A stretch of DNA of 64,000 nt from Azophilus sp965220835. GTDB taxonomy: Bacteria > Pseudomonadota > Gammaproteobacteria > Pseudomonadales > Azotimanducaceae. The position numbers were made by a program, and so were the translations under genes. The first letter of the stretch is position 1, and every line of letters begins with the position of its first letter. The notes beneath the pieces are model-generated. The model had not been told where the DNA came from. It did not search any database and worked only from the letters and a program-made list of their open reading frames with translations. Location of the stretch: NCBI GenBank assembly GCA_965220835.1, contig OZ244842.1, positions 3,844,001 to 3,908,000 of the forward strand, written 5' to 3'. Below, one piece after another: positions 17,718-26,354 of the stretch.

Positions 17718-18068
17718 TCAGGCATACCCGCCGGCGGCCACGCGGTCCAAGTAAGCGTGCACATGCTCGCCCTTGCCGTCGCGCACCAGCATGTGCGGCG
17801 TCGCACCGCCGAAACTGGGCAGCCGGGCACTGCGAAACCACGCGTAGGCGGCAATTGGTGAATCGAGCTCCGGTTCGATGCGGTTCATGATTTCCACCAT
17901 TTGGCGGAGCCGTGTCTGGGACTTGCGCGCCCGTACTCTCGCGGCGCGGGTGAACGCATCATTAGCGAGCCCAAGCGTGCCGGCGAGTTCGCGCTTGGTT
18001 GTGCGCAGTTCGTCGGCAATCAGTGTCGGCGAAAAGAACTGGTCCTCTATCAGCTTGTCAACCTGCAT
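17718..18068 (-). CDS. MbcA/ParS/Xre-type antitoxin (DUF2384)
   Basis: A 116-residue antitoxin for the adjoining RES toxin. Residues about 10-60 form the Xre-like helical region (ADELRTTKRELAGTLGL). The C-terminal MbcA/ParS toxin-binding segment runs from PIAAYAWFRSARLPSFGG through HVHAYLDRVAAGGYA, ending in the usual GGYA that plugs the RES active site. I chose ATG 18068 because a good -10 lies just upstream; a longer open frame begins at 18125 but would start before the predicted transcript. Antitoxin-first order is typical and suggests autorepression. Confidence 0.85.
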   Translation of the reverse strand: MQVDKLIEDQFFSPTLIADELRTTKRELAGTLGLANDAFTRAARVRARKSQTRLRQMVEIMNRIEPELDSPIAAYAWFRSARLPSFGGATPHMLVRDGKGEHVHAYLDRVAAGGYA

Positions 18069-18095
18069 CAGGTCCAACCACGGTTGTTTTAACCC

Positions 18096-18125
18096 AGTAT
18101 AGCGTGACGAAAGTCGCGATGACAC
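18096..18125 (-). promoter_or_regulatory. promoter of the antitoxin-toxin operon
   Basis: On the minus strand GTGTCA (18120-18125) and TATACT (18096-18101) are 18 bases apart. Transcription would begin near 18089, about 21 bases before the ATG at 18068. Confidence 0.5.
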
Positions 18126-18153
18126 CGATCTGCCATTCCGAGGGCGCCTGTCG

Positions 18154-19728
18154 TCAGGTCGCGCCGTCCCGGACTTCGTAGGCGTCTATCACCCCGGCGC
18201 CGATGCTGTCGCCCCAGACGTTGACCGTGGTGCGGAAGCGGTCCAGCAGCCAGTCCACGGCCAGGATCAGGGAGAGGCCCTCGATGGGCAGGCCGACGGC
18301 ATTGAGCACGATGACCATGGTGACCAGCCCGGCCTCCGGGATGCCCGCCGCACCGATGGCCGCCAGGGTGGCGGTCAGGACAATCACCACCTGCTCCCCC
18401 AAGCCCAGGGAGATGGCGTAAACCTGGGCGATGAACATGGCGGCGATGGCTTCGTAGAGGGCGGTGCCGTCCATGTTGATAGTGGCGCCCAGCGGCAGCA
18501 CGAAGCTTGAGGAGCGTTTGGAAACCCCGTTTTCCTCGGTCACCCCCTTCATGGAGATGGGCAGCGTCGCGCTCGACGAGGCGGTGGAGAAAGCGTTGAG
18601 CAGCGCCGTGCTCATGCCGCCGGCGTAGGCCACCGGATTGCGCCGGGCGAACAGCATCAGCAGCAGCGGCAGCACCACCACGCCATGCAGCGTCAGGCCG
18701 AGCAGGACGGTGAAGAAGTACTTGCCTACGGCCATCAGTTCCGGCAGGAAGCCGCTGAAGCCGCCCGCCTCACCGATGCGCGACGCCACCAAGCCGAAGA
18801 TGCCGATCGGCGCAGTGAACATGATCCAGTTCACCAATTGCATCACGGCGTCATTCAGCGCCGAAATCACGGCAATGGCCGGACGGCCCCGCTCGCCAAG
18901 CACGGACAGGGCCGCGCCAATCAGCAAGGCGAAGAAGATGAGCGGCAGGATGTCGGTCTCCGCCATCGCCTTGAAGACGTTTTCCGGAATCATCCCTTCC
19001 TTGCCGGACTCCGGGTTGCCGAGGAACACCTCCCGGATGGCGCTGCCGATGCCGCGCCCCTCCTTGTCCTGCACCGACGCCGCCACGGGCAGATCGATGG
19101 CGATGCCTTGACCAGCCGGGTTCAAGTTGAGTTGCGCCCGCATCCCGTCGATCAGCAGCAGCCGTTCGCCGGCTTCGGTGGTGAGGTAGTCCGCGTTCGG
19201 TGTGGTGAGCCGCCAATCACTGACGGTGATGCGGCCCTCCTCGATGGCGCTGATCATGCCGGCGACGTTTTGGTCGCTTAAGGTGAGGGCGTAGGTGCCG
19301 TCGTAGCGCTTGCTGAGCGCGCCGTCGAGTTCAACGGTGCGCAGCCCATCGCCGCCGAGCCGGTAGCTCATGGCCGGGTGGCGCTCGCCTTGGGAAAGCC
19401 CTTCCCCGGGGGCAATGACGTTCACCAACACCATGCCGACGATGACCGCCAAGGTGGTGGTGGCGATGTAGTAGAGCACCGTGCGCCCGCCGATGGGGCC
19501 GAGGCTGCGGATGTCGCCCAGGTTGGTGATGCCGACCATGATTGACAGCATCACCAACGGCACCACGATCATCTTCAGGGCGTTCAGGAACAACTCGCCG
19601 AGAATTTCCGTCTCCGCAGCCCACTCCGGCAGCAACCCGCCGGTCAGCGTGGCCAAGACTATGGCAGCCAGAATGGCGTACAGCAGCCAGTGCGCGGCTG
19701 GCCTGCTCTCTTCAGTTGCCTCGCTCAT
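18154..19728 (-). CDS. dicarboxylate/amino acid:cation symporter (DAACS/SLC1 family) with enlarged external loop
   Basis: A 524-residue inner-membrane symporter, probably for C4-dicarboxylates or acidic amino acids with H+ or Na+. The HP1 motif FSTASSSATLPIS and the TM7 motif GATINMDGTALYE are intact, and a conserved NVWGDSIGAGVID lies in TM8. The family is normally about 420-440 residues. The excess is a roughly 100-residue hydrophilic segment between TM3 and the next helices (about residues 112-225), where some bacterial and eukaryotic homologues have a longer external loop. It stands alone between the toxin-antitoxin pair and glmS. Confidence 0.9.
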   Translation of the reverse strand: MSEATEESRPAAHWLLYAILAAIVLATLTGGLLPEWAAETEILGELFLNALKMIVVPLVMLSIMVGITNLGDIRSLGPIGGRTVLYYIATTTLAVIVGMVLVNVIAPGEGLSQGERHPAMSYRLGGDGLRTVELDGALSKRYDGTYALTLSDQNVAGMISAIEEGRITVSDWRLTTPNADYLTTEAGERLLLIDGMRAQLNLNPAGQGIAIDLPVAASVQDKEGRGIGSAIREVFLGNPESGKEGMIPENVFKAMAETDILPLIFFALLIGAALSVLGERGRPAIAVISALNDAVMQLVNWIMFTAPIGIFGLVASRIGEAGGFSGFLPELMAVGKYFFTVLLGLTLHGVVVLPLLLMLFARRNPVAYAGGMSTALLNAFSTASSSATLPISMKGVTEENGVSKRSSSFVLPLGATINMDGTALYEAIAAMFIAQVYAISLGLGEQVVIVLTATLAAIGAAGIPEAGLVTMVIVLNAVGLPIEGLSLILAVDWLLDRFRTTVNVWGDSIGAGVIDAYEVRDGAT

Positions 19729-19791
19729 GGCGGCTGTCTCCTGTTTGCTCTCAAATGCTCTTGATGGCCGTTGAATCGGATTGGGCTGGAA

Positions 19792-21627
19792 TCACTCAAC
19801 GGTAACCGATTTGGCCAGGTTTCTGGGCTGGTCCACGTCGGTGCCCTTCAGGACGGCGACATGGTAGGCGAGCAGTTGCAATGGCGCTGTGTAGACGATG
19901 GGCGCCAGCATGGGATCAACTTCCGGCAGCCGGATCACGGTCATGCCGGCGCCATCCTCGAAGGGCGTGGCGGCGTCGGCAAACACGAAGAGTTCACCGC
20001 CTCGGGCGCGCACTTCCTGCAAGTTGGAGCGCAGCTTCTGCAGCAGTTCGTTGTTGGGCGCCACCGCCACCACCGGCATGTCCTCATCGACCAAAGCCAA
20101 GGGGCCATGCTTCAACTCCCCGGCCGGATAGCCCTCCGCGTGGATGTAGGACAGCTCCTTGAGCTTCAAGGCGCCTTCCATCGCCACCGGATACATCAAG
20201 CCACGGCCTAGGAAGAGGGCGTGATGGCGGTGCGCGAACTGCTCGGCCAGCGCCTCGATGCGGCCATCGAGCGCCAGCGCCTGCTCAAGCTGGTGGGGCA
20301 GTTCGCGCAAGTTGGCGATCAACTGCGATTCAAATGCCTCTGCCATGCCGTGGCGGCGCCCCAGCACGGCGGTGAGCAGGGCCAGGTTGGCCAACTGGGC
20401 GGTGAACGCCTTGGTGGAGGCCACCCCTACCTCGGTTCCGGCTTGGGTCATCAAGGCCAAGTCGGACTCCCGAACGCAGGAGCTGGTGGGCACGTTGCAC
20501 AGCGTCAAGGTGGCGAAGTAGCCAATGCGCGGGGCGATGCGCAGTGCCGCCAAGGTGTCCGCGGTCTCGCCGGATTGGGAAATGGTGACGAACAAGCTGC
20601 CCGGCGCGACCACCACGCTGCGGTAGCGGAACTCACTGGCGATATCGACTTGGCAGGGGATGCCGACGTGCTCCTCGATCCAGTAGCGGGCGATGCTGGC
20701 TGCATAATAGCTGGTGCCGCAGGCGACGATGGTGACGCTTTGCGCTTGATCGAACACCTCGGCGGCGCGAACGCCAAAGGCATGCTCCAGCACCCGTTCC
20801 CGGCCGATGCGGCCCTCCAACGTGCTGCGCAACACCTGGGGCTGTTCGAAGATCTCCTTTTGCATGTGGTGGCGGTAGTTGCCCTTGCTGATGTCGTCAA
20901 CGGCAACCTCCACGTTGATGGTCGAGCGGATGACCGACTCGTCCTCAAGGTTCCACACGGAGATTTCATGGGCCGTGATTTCGACGAGGTCGCCTTCCTC
21001 CAGAATGATGAAGCGGTCGGTGACCGCACGCAGCGCCAGCACGTCGGAGGCGACGTAGTTCTCACCGATGCCCTTGCCCACCACCAGTGGGCTGCCCACC
21101 CGGGTGGCCACGATGCGGCCGGGATCGTCGTGCGCCATGATGGCGAGCGCATAGGAGCCTTCCAGCCGCGCGACCGCCGCCCGCACGGCGTCCACCAAGG
21201 CGCAACCGCGGCTGCGGTGCAGGTCGATGAGATGGGCAATGGCCTCCGAATCCGTCTGCGAACTGAACGCGTAGCCCGCCGCCTCCAGTTCGGCGCGCAA
21301 GGCGTCGGCGTTTTCAATGATGCCGTTGTGGGCGATGCAAATTCGCCCGTTCGATTGATGGGGGTGGGCGTTAAGCTCATGGGGTCGCCCGTGCGTGGCC
21401 CAGCGGGTGTGGGCAATGCCGGTTTGGCCAGCCAACGGGGCGTTGCCCAAGTCTTCGACCAGATCGCGAACCTTGCCGGCACGACGGCGCACTTCGACCG
21501 CACTGCCCGCCTCCGGCAGGACGCCGACGCCGGCCGAGTCGTAGCCCCGGTACTCAAGCCGCTGCAAGCCCTCCAGCAGAATGGGGACGACGTTACGGTC
21601 CGCGACGGCGCCAATCAGCCCGCACAT
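19792..21627 (-). CDS. glmS: glutamine--fructose-6-phosphate aminotransferase
   Basis: Makes glucosamine-6-phosphate for peptidoglycan and LPS. The 611-residue product starts MCGLIGAV, whose Cys2 is the glutaminase nucleophile, with RLEYRGYDSAG following. Two SIS isomerase domains occupy the second half (CGTSYYAASIARYW, SQSGETADTLAALR), and it ends LAKSVTVE. The start is fixed by the obligatory Cys2, although the frame extends upstream. Together with glmU about 1.5 kb away it provides hexosamine synthesis. No glmS ribozyme is recognisable in the 5' region. Confidence 0.96.
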   Translation of the reverse strand: MCGLIGAVADRNVVPILLEGLQRLEYRGYDSAGVGVLPEAGSAVEVRRRAGKVRDLVEDLGNAPLAGQTGIAHTRWATHGRPHELNAHPHQSNGRICIAHNGIIENADALRAELEAAGYAFSSQTDSEAIAHLIDLHRSRGCALVDAVRAAVARLEGSYALAIMAHDDPGRIVATRVGSPLVVGKGIGENYVASDVLALRAVTDRFIILEEGDLVEITAHEISVWNLEDESVIRSTINVEVAVDDISKGNYRHHMQKEIFEQPQVLRSTLEGRIGRERVLEHAFGVRAAEVFDQAQSVTIVACGTSYYAASIARYWIEEHVGIPCQVDIASEFRYRSVVVAPGSLFVTISQSGETADTLAALRIAPRIGYFATLTLCNVPTSSCVRESDLALMTQAGTEVGVASTKAFTAQLANLALLTAVLGRRHGMAEAFESQLIANLRELPHQLEQALALDGRIEALAEQFAHRHHALFLGRGLMYPVAMEGALKLKELSYIHAEGYPAGELKHGPLALVDEDMPVVAVAPNNELLQKLRSNLQEVRARGGELFVFADAATPFEDGAGMTVIRLPEVDPMLAPIVYTAPLQLLAYHVAVLKGTDVDQPRNLAKSVTVE

Positions 21628-21752
21628 GGCAGGCCCCGGTTGAACGACGCGGGTGGACCGGCGCCAACGCGGAACGTCCCAAGTGTTTCCGACAGCTTCT
21701 TCATAGGGGAGCGGGATGACGAATTCGATGCCAGTTCGCAGACAGTGCCGCA

Positions 21753-21758
21753 ATTATA
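21753..21758 (-). promoter_or_regulatory. -10 element for glmS
   Basis: A perfect TATAAT on the minus strand, which would start transcription about 120 bases upstream of the glmS ATG. No recognisable -35 lies at the right distance. The longish leader leaves room for post-transcriptional control. Confidence 0.4.
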
Positions 21759-21902
21759 GGAGGTCCAGCAACCCTGCGCGTATGGCAGCACTCACCCGGC
21801 CGATGCAACCTGCCCGTCATCGTTTCGGGAAAGCCAGCGCCAGGAGTGAACGATGGAACAACCCGTTTTGCCACATCATTTGGTATGGGTGCTACGGCCC
21901 TC

Positions 21903-22223
21903 ATGAAAACCACACTGAACATTCACGATGAACTGCTGGCGCGCGCCAAGCGTCACGCCAACGCGACAGGAAAGCCCCTCCGCGCTGTAGTGGAGGATGG
22001 GCTTCGACTTGCCTTGTCGGCGTCATCCGCCGCCCAATCGCACTACAAACTGCCTGACCTGCGTTTCGGCGTCGCGGACGCACCTGATCCACTTGCGGGC
22101 TACGCTTGGCCGGAATTGCGGGATTTGATCTATGCCTTATCGGCCTCGTTTCTTGGAAGCGCTGTCACCGGCGCGCCGTTCGGCACGCCATTCGGCGAGC
22201 CCAATGCCGCCGAGCACCAGTGA
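21903..22223 (+). pseudogene. orphan VapB-like antitoxin with replaced C-terminus
   Basis: The first 75 or so residues are a typical type II antitoxin: MKTTLNIHDELLARAKRHAN (ribbon-helix-helix/AbrB-like start), TGKPLRAVVEDGLRLAL, then DPLAGYAWPELRDLIY, the usual VapB tail just before VapC. Here the frame instead continues for 30 residues of low-complexity sequence that overlaps, antisense, the last 87 bases of the EamA gene. No VapC follows. This looks like a toxin-antitoxin locus whose toxin and junction were deleted. The antitoxin might still be made. Confidence 0.6.
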
Positions 22224-23120
22224 GAGGGCCAAGCCGTGATAGAGGTGGAAGTCCTCGCCAAGGTACGCCACTGCGATCATGGCCGCGAACACCGGTGAGA
22301 GATTGATGAAAATCCCCGCACGGCCGGGCCCAATGATCTCCACGCCTCGAATGAACAGCACTTGGGCGAGAAACGACGGCAGCAACGCGACCAGCGCGAT
22401 CACCACCCAGCCTTGCGGCGAGGGTGCTTGAAACTCGCCGAGCCAAGCCTCCGCCGCCACCATCGGCAATGAGGCGAGGAACGCCGAGGCTGCGAGCACG
22501 GCAAACAACCCAAGCGCCGTCGATTCCGGTCGCCGCCGCAACCCCAGCGTGTATCCCGTATAGAGCACCACGGCGAGCGCCACCAGCAAGTCCCCGTAGT
22601 TGAAGCGCAGGCGCAGCAATCGCTCAGCTTCCCCTGCCGATACGACGACAGCGACGCCGGCCAGCGTTACGGCAGCGCCCAGCCATTGCAGCCTTCGTGC
22701 TGGCGTCCGGTAGGCGAGCCAAGCGCCCGCTAGCACCAAGGCCGGCATCATGCCTTGGATGATGCCCATGTTCACAGCCGTGGTGTGGTGGGCGGACATG
22801 TAAAACAGGGCGTTGAAACTGGCGAACCCGAGGGCGCCCATGGCGAACAAGAAGCCCAGATGCGGCCTTAAGCGCGGCCAGTCTTGCAAAAGCGTCTTGG
22901 CATTGAACGCTGCAATCAGCAACACCACCAAGAGCCAGCGCAGCGCCACCACGACCATGGGTGAGGCCTCGCCCACCAGGAGCTTCGCGAAGGTCGTGTT
23001 CGCGCCGAAGCAGATCGACGTGAAGGTGAGCAGCAGGTACGCACGCGAGGCGTCGGCACCCGTGCGGCTATCAGCCCCGGCAGCAACCACTTCCGCCCCG
23101 CCTCCTTGTGGCCGCCTCAT
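22137..23120 (-). CDS. EamA/DMT-family permease
   Basis: A 327-residue inner-membrane protein of the drug/metabolite transporter superfamily with about ten helices in two EamA repeats. The first starts at YLLLTFTSICFGANTTFAKLL, the second near YGDLLVALAVVLYTGYTLGL. Substrates of this group are usually amino acids, nucleotides or small metabolites moving outward; this one cannot be assigned. I set the start at ATG 23120, eleven bases beyond the glmU stop. A longer frame would run into glmU and adds no membrane sequence. The final 87 bases are overlapped antisense by the VapB remnant. Confidence 0.85.
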   Translation of the reverse strand: MRRPQGGGAEVVAAGADSRTGADASRAYLLLTFTSICFGANTTFAKLLVGEASPMVVVALRWLLVVLLIAAFNAKTLLQDWPRLRPHLGFLFAMGALGFASFNALFYMSAHHTTAVNMGIIQGMMPALVLAGAWLAYRTPARRLQWLGAAVTLAGVAVVVSAGEAERLLRLRFNYGDLLVALAVVLYTGYTLGLRRRPESTALGLFAVLAASAFLASLPMVAAEAWLGEFQAPSPQGWVVIALVALLPSFLAQVLFIRGVEIIGPGRAGIFINLSPVFAAMIAVAYLGEDFHLYHGLALSLVLGGIGLAEWRAERRAGDSASKKRGR

Positions 23121-23130
23121 TGCCGCCGCA

Positions 23131-24510
23131 TCAGTGCGGCTTGCGCCCAGGCTGCTGCCAGCCCTGGATGTTGCGTTGCCGGCCGCGTCCAACGGCCAGA
23201 TCGTCGCGCCCCACCGGTTTTGTGATGGTGGAGCCGGCGGCGACAAAAGCGCCGGACTCGATGGTCAGGGGCGCAACCAAGGTGGCGTTGGTGCCGATGA
23301 ACACATCGTCGCCGATTTCCGTGCGATGCTTGTCCGCGCCATCGTAGTTGCAAGTGACGGCACCGGCGCCGATGTTGCTGTCCGCGCCGATGTCGGCGTC
23401 ACCCAGATAGGCAAGGTGGCTGGCCTTGACGCCTGCGCCTAGGCGGGCGTTCTTGGTTTCGACGAAATTGCCCACCTTGGCCGCCTCCCCCAGCGCCGTG
23501 CCCGGCCGCAGCCGGGCAAACGGCCCGATGCGGCAGCGGGCGCCGATGCGGGCGCCTTCAATGACGGTGTAGGCCTCGATGCGCGCATCGTCGCCAATTT
23601 CGGCGTCTTCAATCACCACCCCCGGGCCGAGGGTTACCCGTGCGCCCAGCTTCACGCGCCCCGTCAGGACCACGTTAGCGTCGATGAAGCTGTCTTGGCC
23701 TGCGGTCACGTCACCGCGAACGTCCAGGCGGGCAGGGTCCGCCAAGGTCACTCCGGCCGCCATGAGCCGCTTCGCCGCCCGGCGCTGAAAGACGCGCTCC
23801 GCCTGGGCCAGCTGCGCGCGGTCGTTGATGCCGAGAATCTCTTCGGCGCTCTCCGCACGGATGCCTTCAACCGGTGTTCCGTCGGCAATGGCCAGCGCCA
23901 CTAGGTCGGTGAGGTAATACTCGCCTTGGGCGTTGTCCGGCGTCACTTGCCCGAGCAGGCGGCGCAGCACGGCGGTGGGCAGCGCCATCAATCCGGCATT
24001 GACCTCGCGAATGGTTTGTTCCTGATCATCGGCGTCGTTGAATTCGACGATGCGCGCAATGCGCCCGTCACCGCCACGCACGATGCGCCCCAATGCGGCA
24101 GGATCACCGAGTTCCGCAGTGACTAGGGCCAAAGCACCCTGGCGGGCGGCATCCACGCAGGCTTGCAGCGTGCTCTGCCGAACCAAGGGAACGTCCGCGC
24201 ACAGCACCAGAGCCACCGCCGCATCATCATCAAGCAAGGGCAGCGCCTGGGCCACCGCGTGGCCGGTGCCGAGGCGCTCGCTTTGCAACACCCAACGAAC
24301 AGCGCTTGCTGTGGCCGCCTGAACCTGCTCCGCACCGTGGCCGACCACCGCCAGCACGTCGTCGGGCCCAAGCTGTTGCGCCGTCGAAACCACATGATCA
24401 AGCAGCGTTCTGCCGCCGATGGGATGCAGCGCCTTGGGCAGCGCGGAGGCCATACGCTTGCCCTCCCCGGCGGCAAGGATAATGACGGCAAGTGGAGAGC
24501 GCGTGGCCAT
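23131..24510 (-). CDS. glmU: bifunctional UDP-N-acetylglucosamine pyrophosphorylase/glucosamine-1-phosphate N-acetyltransferase
   Basis: Catalyses the last two steps to UDP-GlcNAc, precursor of cell wall and lipid A. The 459-residue product has the nucleotidyltransferase signature LAAGEGKRMASALPKALHPI at the N-terminus and a left-handed beta-helix of hexapeptide repeats from about residue 250 (VIEDAEIGDDARIEAYTVI), with VETKNARLGAGVKASHLAYL and CNYDGADKHRTEIGD as acetyltransferase motifs. It lies eleven bases upstream of the EamA gene. A TATAAT 42 bases upstream of the ATG is its probable promoter. Confidence 0.96.
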   Translation of the reverse strand: MATRSPLAVIILAAGEGKRMASALPKALHPIGGRTLLDHVVSTAQQLGPDDVLAVVGHGAEQVQAATASAVRWVLQSERLGTGHAVAQALPLLDDDAAVALVLCADVPLVRQSTLQACVDAARQGALALVTAELGDPAALGRIVRGGDGRIARIVEFNDADDQEQTIREVNAGLMALPTAVLRRLLGQVTPDNAQGEYYLTDLVALAIADGTPVEGIRAESAEEILGINDRAQLAQAERVFQRRAAKRLMAAGVTLADPARLDVRGDVTAGQDSFIDANVVLTGRVKLGARVTLGPGVVIEDAEIGDDARIEAYTVIEGARIGARCRIGPFARLRPGTALGEAAKVGNFVETKNARLGAGVKASHLAYLGDADIGADSNIGAGAVTCNYDGADKHRTEIGDDVFIGTNATLVAPLTIESGAFVAAGSTITKPVGRDDLAVGRGRQRNIQGWQQPGRKPH

Positions 24511-24551
24511 AGGAACGTTGTTGGGCCGCAGCAGGTTTGTGGCGAAGGGGC

Positions 24552-24557
24552 ATTATA
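24552..24557 (-). promoter_or_regulatory. -10 element for glmU
   Basis: TATAAT on the minus strand, giving a leader of about 35 bases before the glmU ATG at 24510. There is no clear -35. Confidence 0.45.
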
Positions 24558-24675
24558 GGCGGGAATGTGAAACGGGCGTTCCCGTGCATGGAGTCCGGGT
24601 CGCTAGGCCGCGATGACCGAAGTGAGGATCCCAGTGGACACCAAAGTTCCGGTTTCCTGCCTGTGCTCAAGCCCT

Positions 24676-24704
24676 TTGACCCATCCGCCAAGTTCCGCCA
24701 TAGT
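24676..24704 (+). promoter_or_regulatory. promoter upstream of the sulfatase gene
   Basis: TTGACC (24676-24681) and CATAGT (24699-24704) are separated by exactly 17 bases. The predicted start is near 24711, 27 bases before the sulfatase ATG. Confidence 0.5.
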
Positions 24705-24737
24705 CGCCAGCCGTTTTGTAGCAACTGAGACAACCCC

Positions 24738-26354
24738 ATGGGCAGAACGTTGAGCGTCATGATGCTCTTGATGGTGGCGGCCGCGAGCCATGGTGCGGAG
24801 CGGCCCAACGTGATCATCATGCTGGCCGATGACCTCGGTTGGGCGGACGTGGGCTATCAAGGCGGCGACATCGACACGCCCAGCTTGGACCGGTTGGCTG
24901 CCGAGGGCGTGCGGTTGGACCGCTTCTACACCACGCCCATCTGTTCGCCGACGCGGGCGGCGCTGATGACCGGGCGCAACCCCATCCGGTTGGGCGTGGC
25001 CTACGCCGTGATCATGCCTTGGAGCAACAACGGCATCCACCCGGATGAACGCTTCCTCCCCGAGGCGTTTCTGGAGGCCGGCTACCAAACCGCCATGGTC
25101 GGCAAGTGGCACCTCGGCCATGCCCAGGAAACCTATCACCCCAACCAGCGCGGCTTTGAGCACTTCTACGGCCACCTGCACACCGAGGTGGGCTACTTCC
25201 CGCCGTTTGCCAACCAAGGCGGCAAGGACTTTCAGCGCAACGGCGTCTCCATTGACGATGAGGGCTACGAGACGGACCTGCTCGCCCGGGAAGCGAGCCG
25301 TTACATCAAGGAGCGCGACCCGGAGCGGCCCTTCTTCCTCTACATGCCCTTTCTTGCGCCGCACACGCCGCTGGAGGCGCCGGAGGAACTGATCGAGAAG
25401 TACGCGGACATCGAAACGGATCTGCCCCCGGCGCGCAGCCGTCAGACCGACGGCACCCGGCGCACTGCCAAGCTGCTGCTGCAGGACAGCGCCCGGCCGC
25501 TGTACGCGGCCGTGGTCGATGCCATGGACCAAGCGATTGGCACGGTGCTCGACACGCTGGATGTCGAGGGCATTGCCGACAACACCATCGTGCTGTTCTT
25601 CAGCGACAACGGCGGTGCGGCCTACTCCGTGGGCGGGGCCAACAACGCGCCGCTGCGTGGCGGCAAGGGCGAGGCTTTCGAGGGCGGCATCCGGGTGGTG
25701 TCTCTCCTGCGATGGCCGGACCGGCTGCGCGCCGGGGTCAAGATGGATCAGATCATGACAGTGATGGACGTGTTCCCCACCCTCATGGATGCGGTGGGCA
25801 TCGAGCCCGGCGAACATTTCCCTTGGGATGGCCAAAGCCTTTGGCCGGCCATCGCCGATGGCGCACCGGCGCCGCGCACCGAGGATGTCTTCTTCGTTTC
25901 CGAGACGCCCATCTATGGTGAGTTCCACCTGACGGTCTTCAATGAGGACTGGAAGCTGCTGCAGGAAGTGGTGCAGGATCAGCTCACCACAACGGTCACC
26001 AACCATCTCTTCCGCATTGCTGAGGACCCCAACGAATACAACAACTTGGCGTCCGCTCACCCAGACATCGTGGAAGACTATGCGGACCGCATCCGCCGCT
26101 GGCGCGCCCTCTATCCCATCCAGGGCACCCGCTCGGCGCTGGTGCCGCCCCCCGGCTGGCGAGCGCCCAAGGACTGGGCGTCCTATCCGCGCCCGGTAGA
26201 GTCTTTGCAGCCTGAAGCCGCCAAGGGCATGGCGCCCACGAAAACCATCGAGCGCGTGCTCGACATGCAGCTTGGCGAACGCGGCCGCCTGGTTTACGAC
26301 TGCGAAACCCGCTGGTATCTGGCGGGACTGTGCACAAAGAACTCGGAACGTTAG
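24738..26354 (+). CDS. secreted arylsulfatase (type I, formylglycine-dependent)
   Basis: A 538-residue periplasmic sulfatase with a signal peptide (residues 1-20, cleavage after SHGA). Asp31-Asp32 in MLADDLGW bind the metal, and Cys69-Ser-Pro-Thr-Arg73 is the C-x-P-x-R motif in which Cys is converted to formylglycine. VGKWHLGH and FFSDNGG are further active-site motifs. The overall pattern is like arylsulfatase B or carbohydrate 4-sulfatases, so a sulfated sugar is a plausible substrate. No formylglycine-generating enzyme is in the window. Its stop overlaps the stop of the convergent hydrolase by three bases. Confidence 0.92.
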   Translation: MGRTLSVMMLLMVAAASHGAERPNVIIMLADDLGWADVGYQGGDIDTPSLDRLAAEGVRLDRFYTTPICSPTRAALMTGRNPIRLGVAYAVIMPWSNNGIHPDERFLPEAFLEAGYQTAMVGKWHLGHAQETYHPNQRGFEHFYGHLHTEVGYFPPFANQGGKDFQRNGVSIDDEGYETDLLAREASRYIKERDPERPFFLYMPFLAPHTPLEAPEELIEKYADIETDLPPARSRQTDGTRRTAKLLLQDSARPLYAAVVDAMDQAIGTVLDTLDVEGIADNTIVLFFSDNGGAAYSVGGANNAPLRGGKGEAFEGGIRVVSLLRWPDRLRAGVKMDQIMTVMDVFPTLMDAVGIEPGEHFPWDGQSLWPAIADGAPAPRTEDVFFVSETPIYGEFHLTVFNEDWKLLQEVVQDQLTTTVTNHLFRIAEDPNEYNNLASAHPDIVEDYADRIRRWRALYPIQGTRSALVPPPGWRAPKDWASYPRPVESLQPEAAKGMAPTKTIERVLDMQLGERGRLVYDCETRWYLAGLCTKNSER

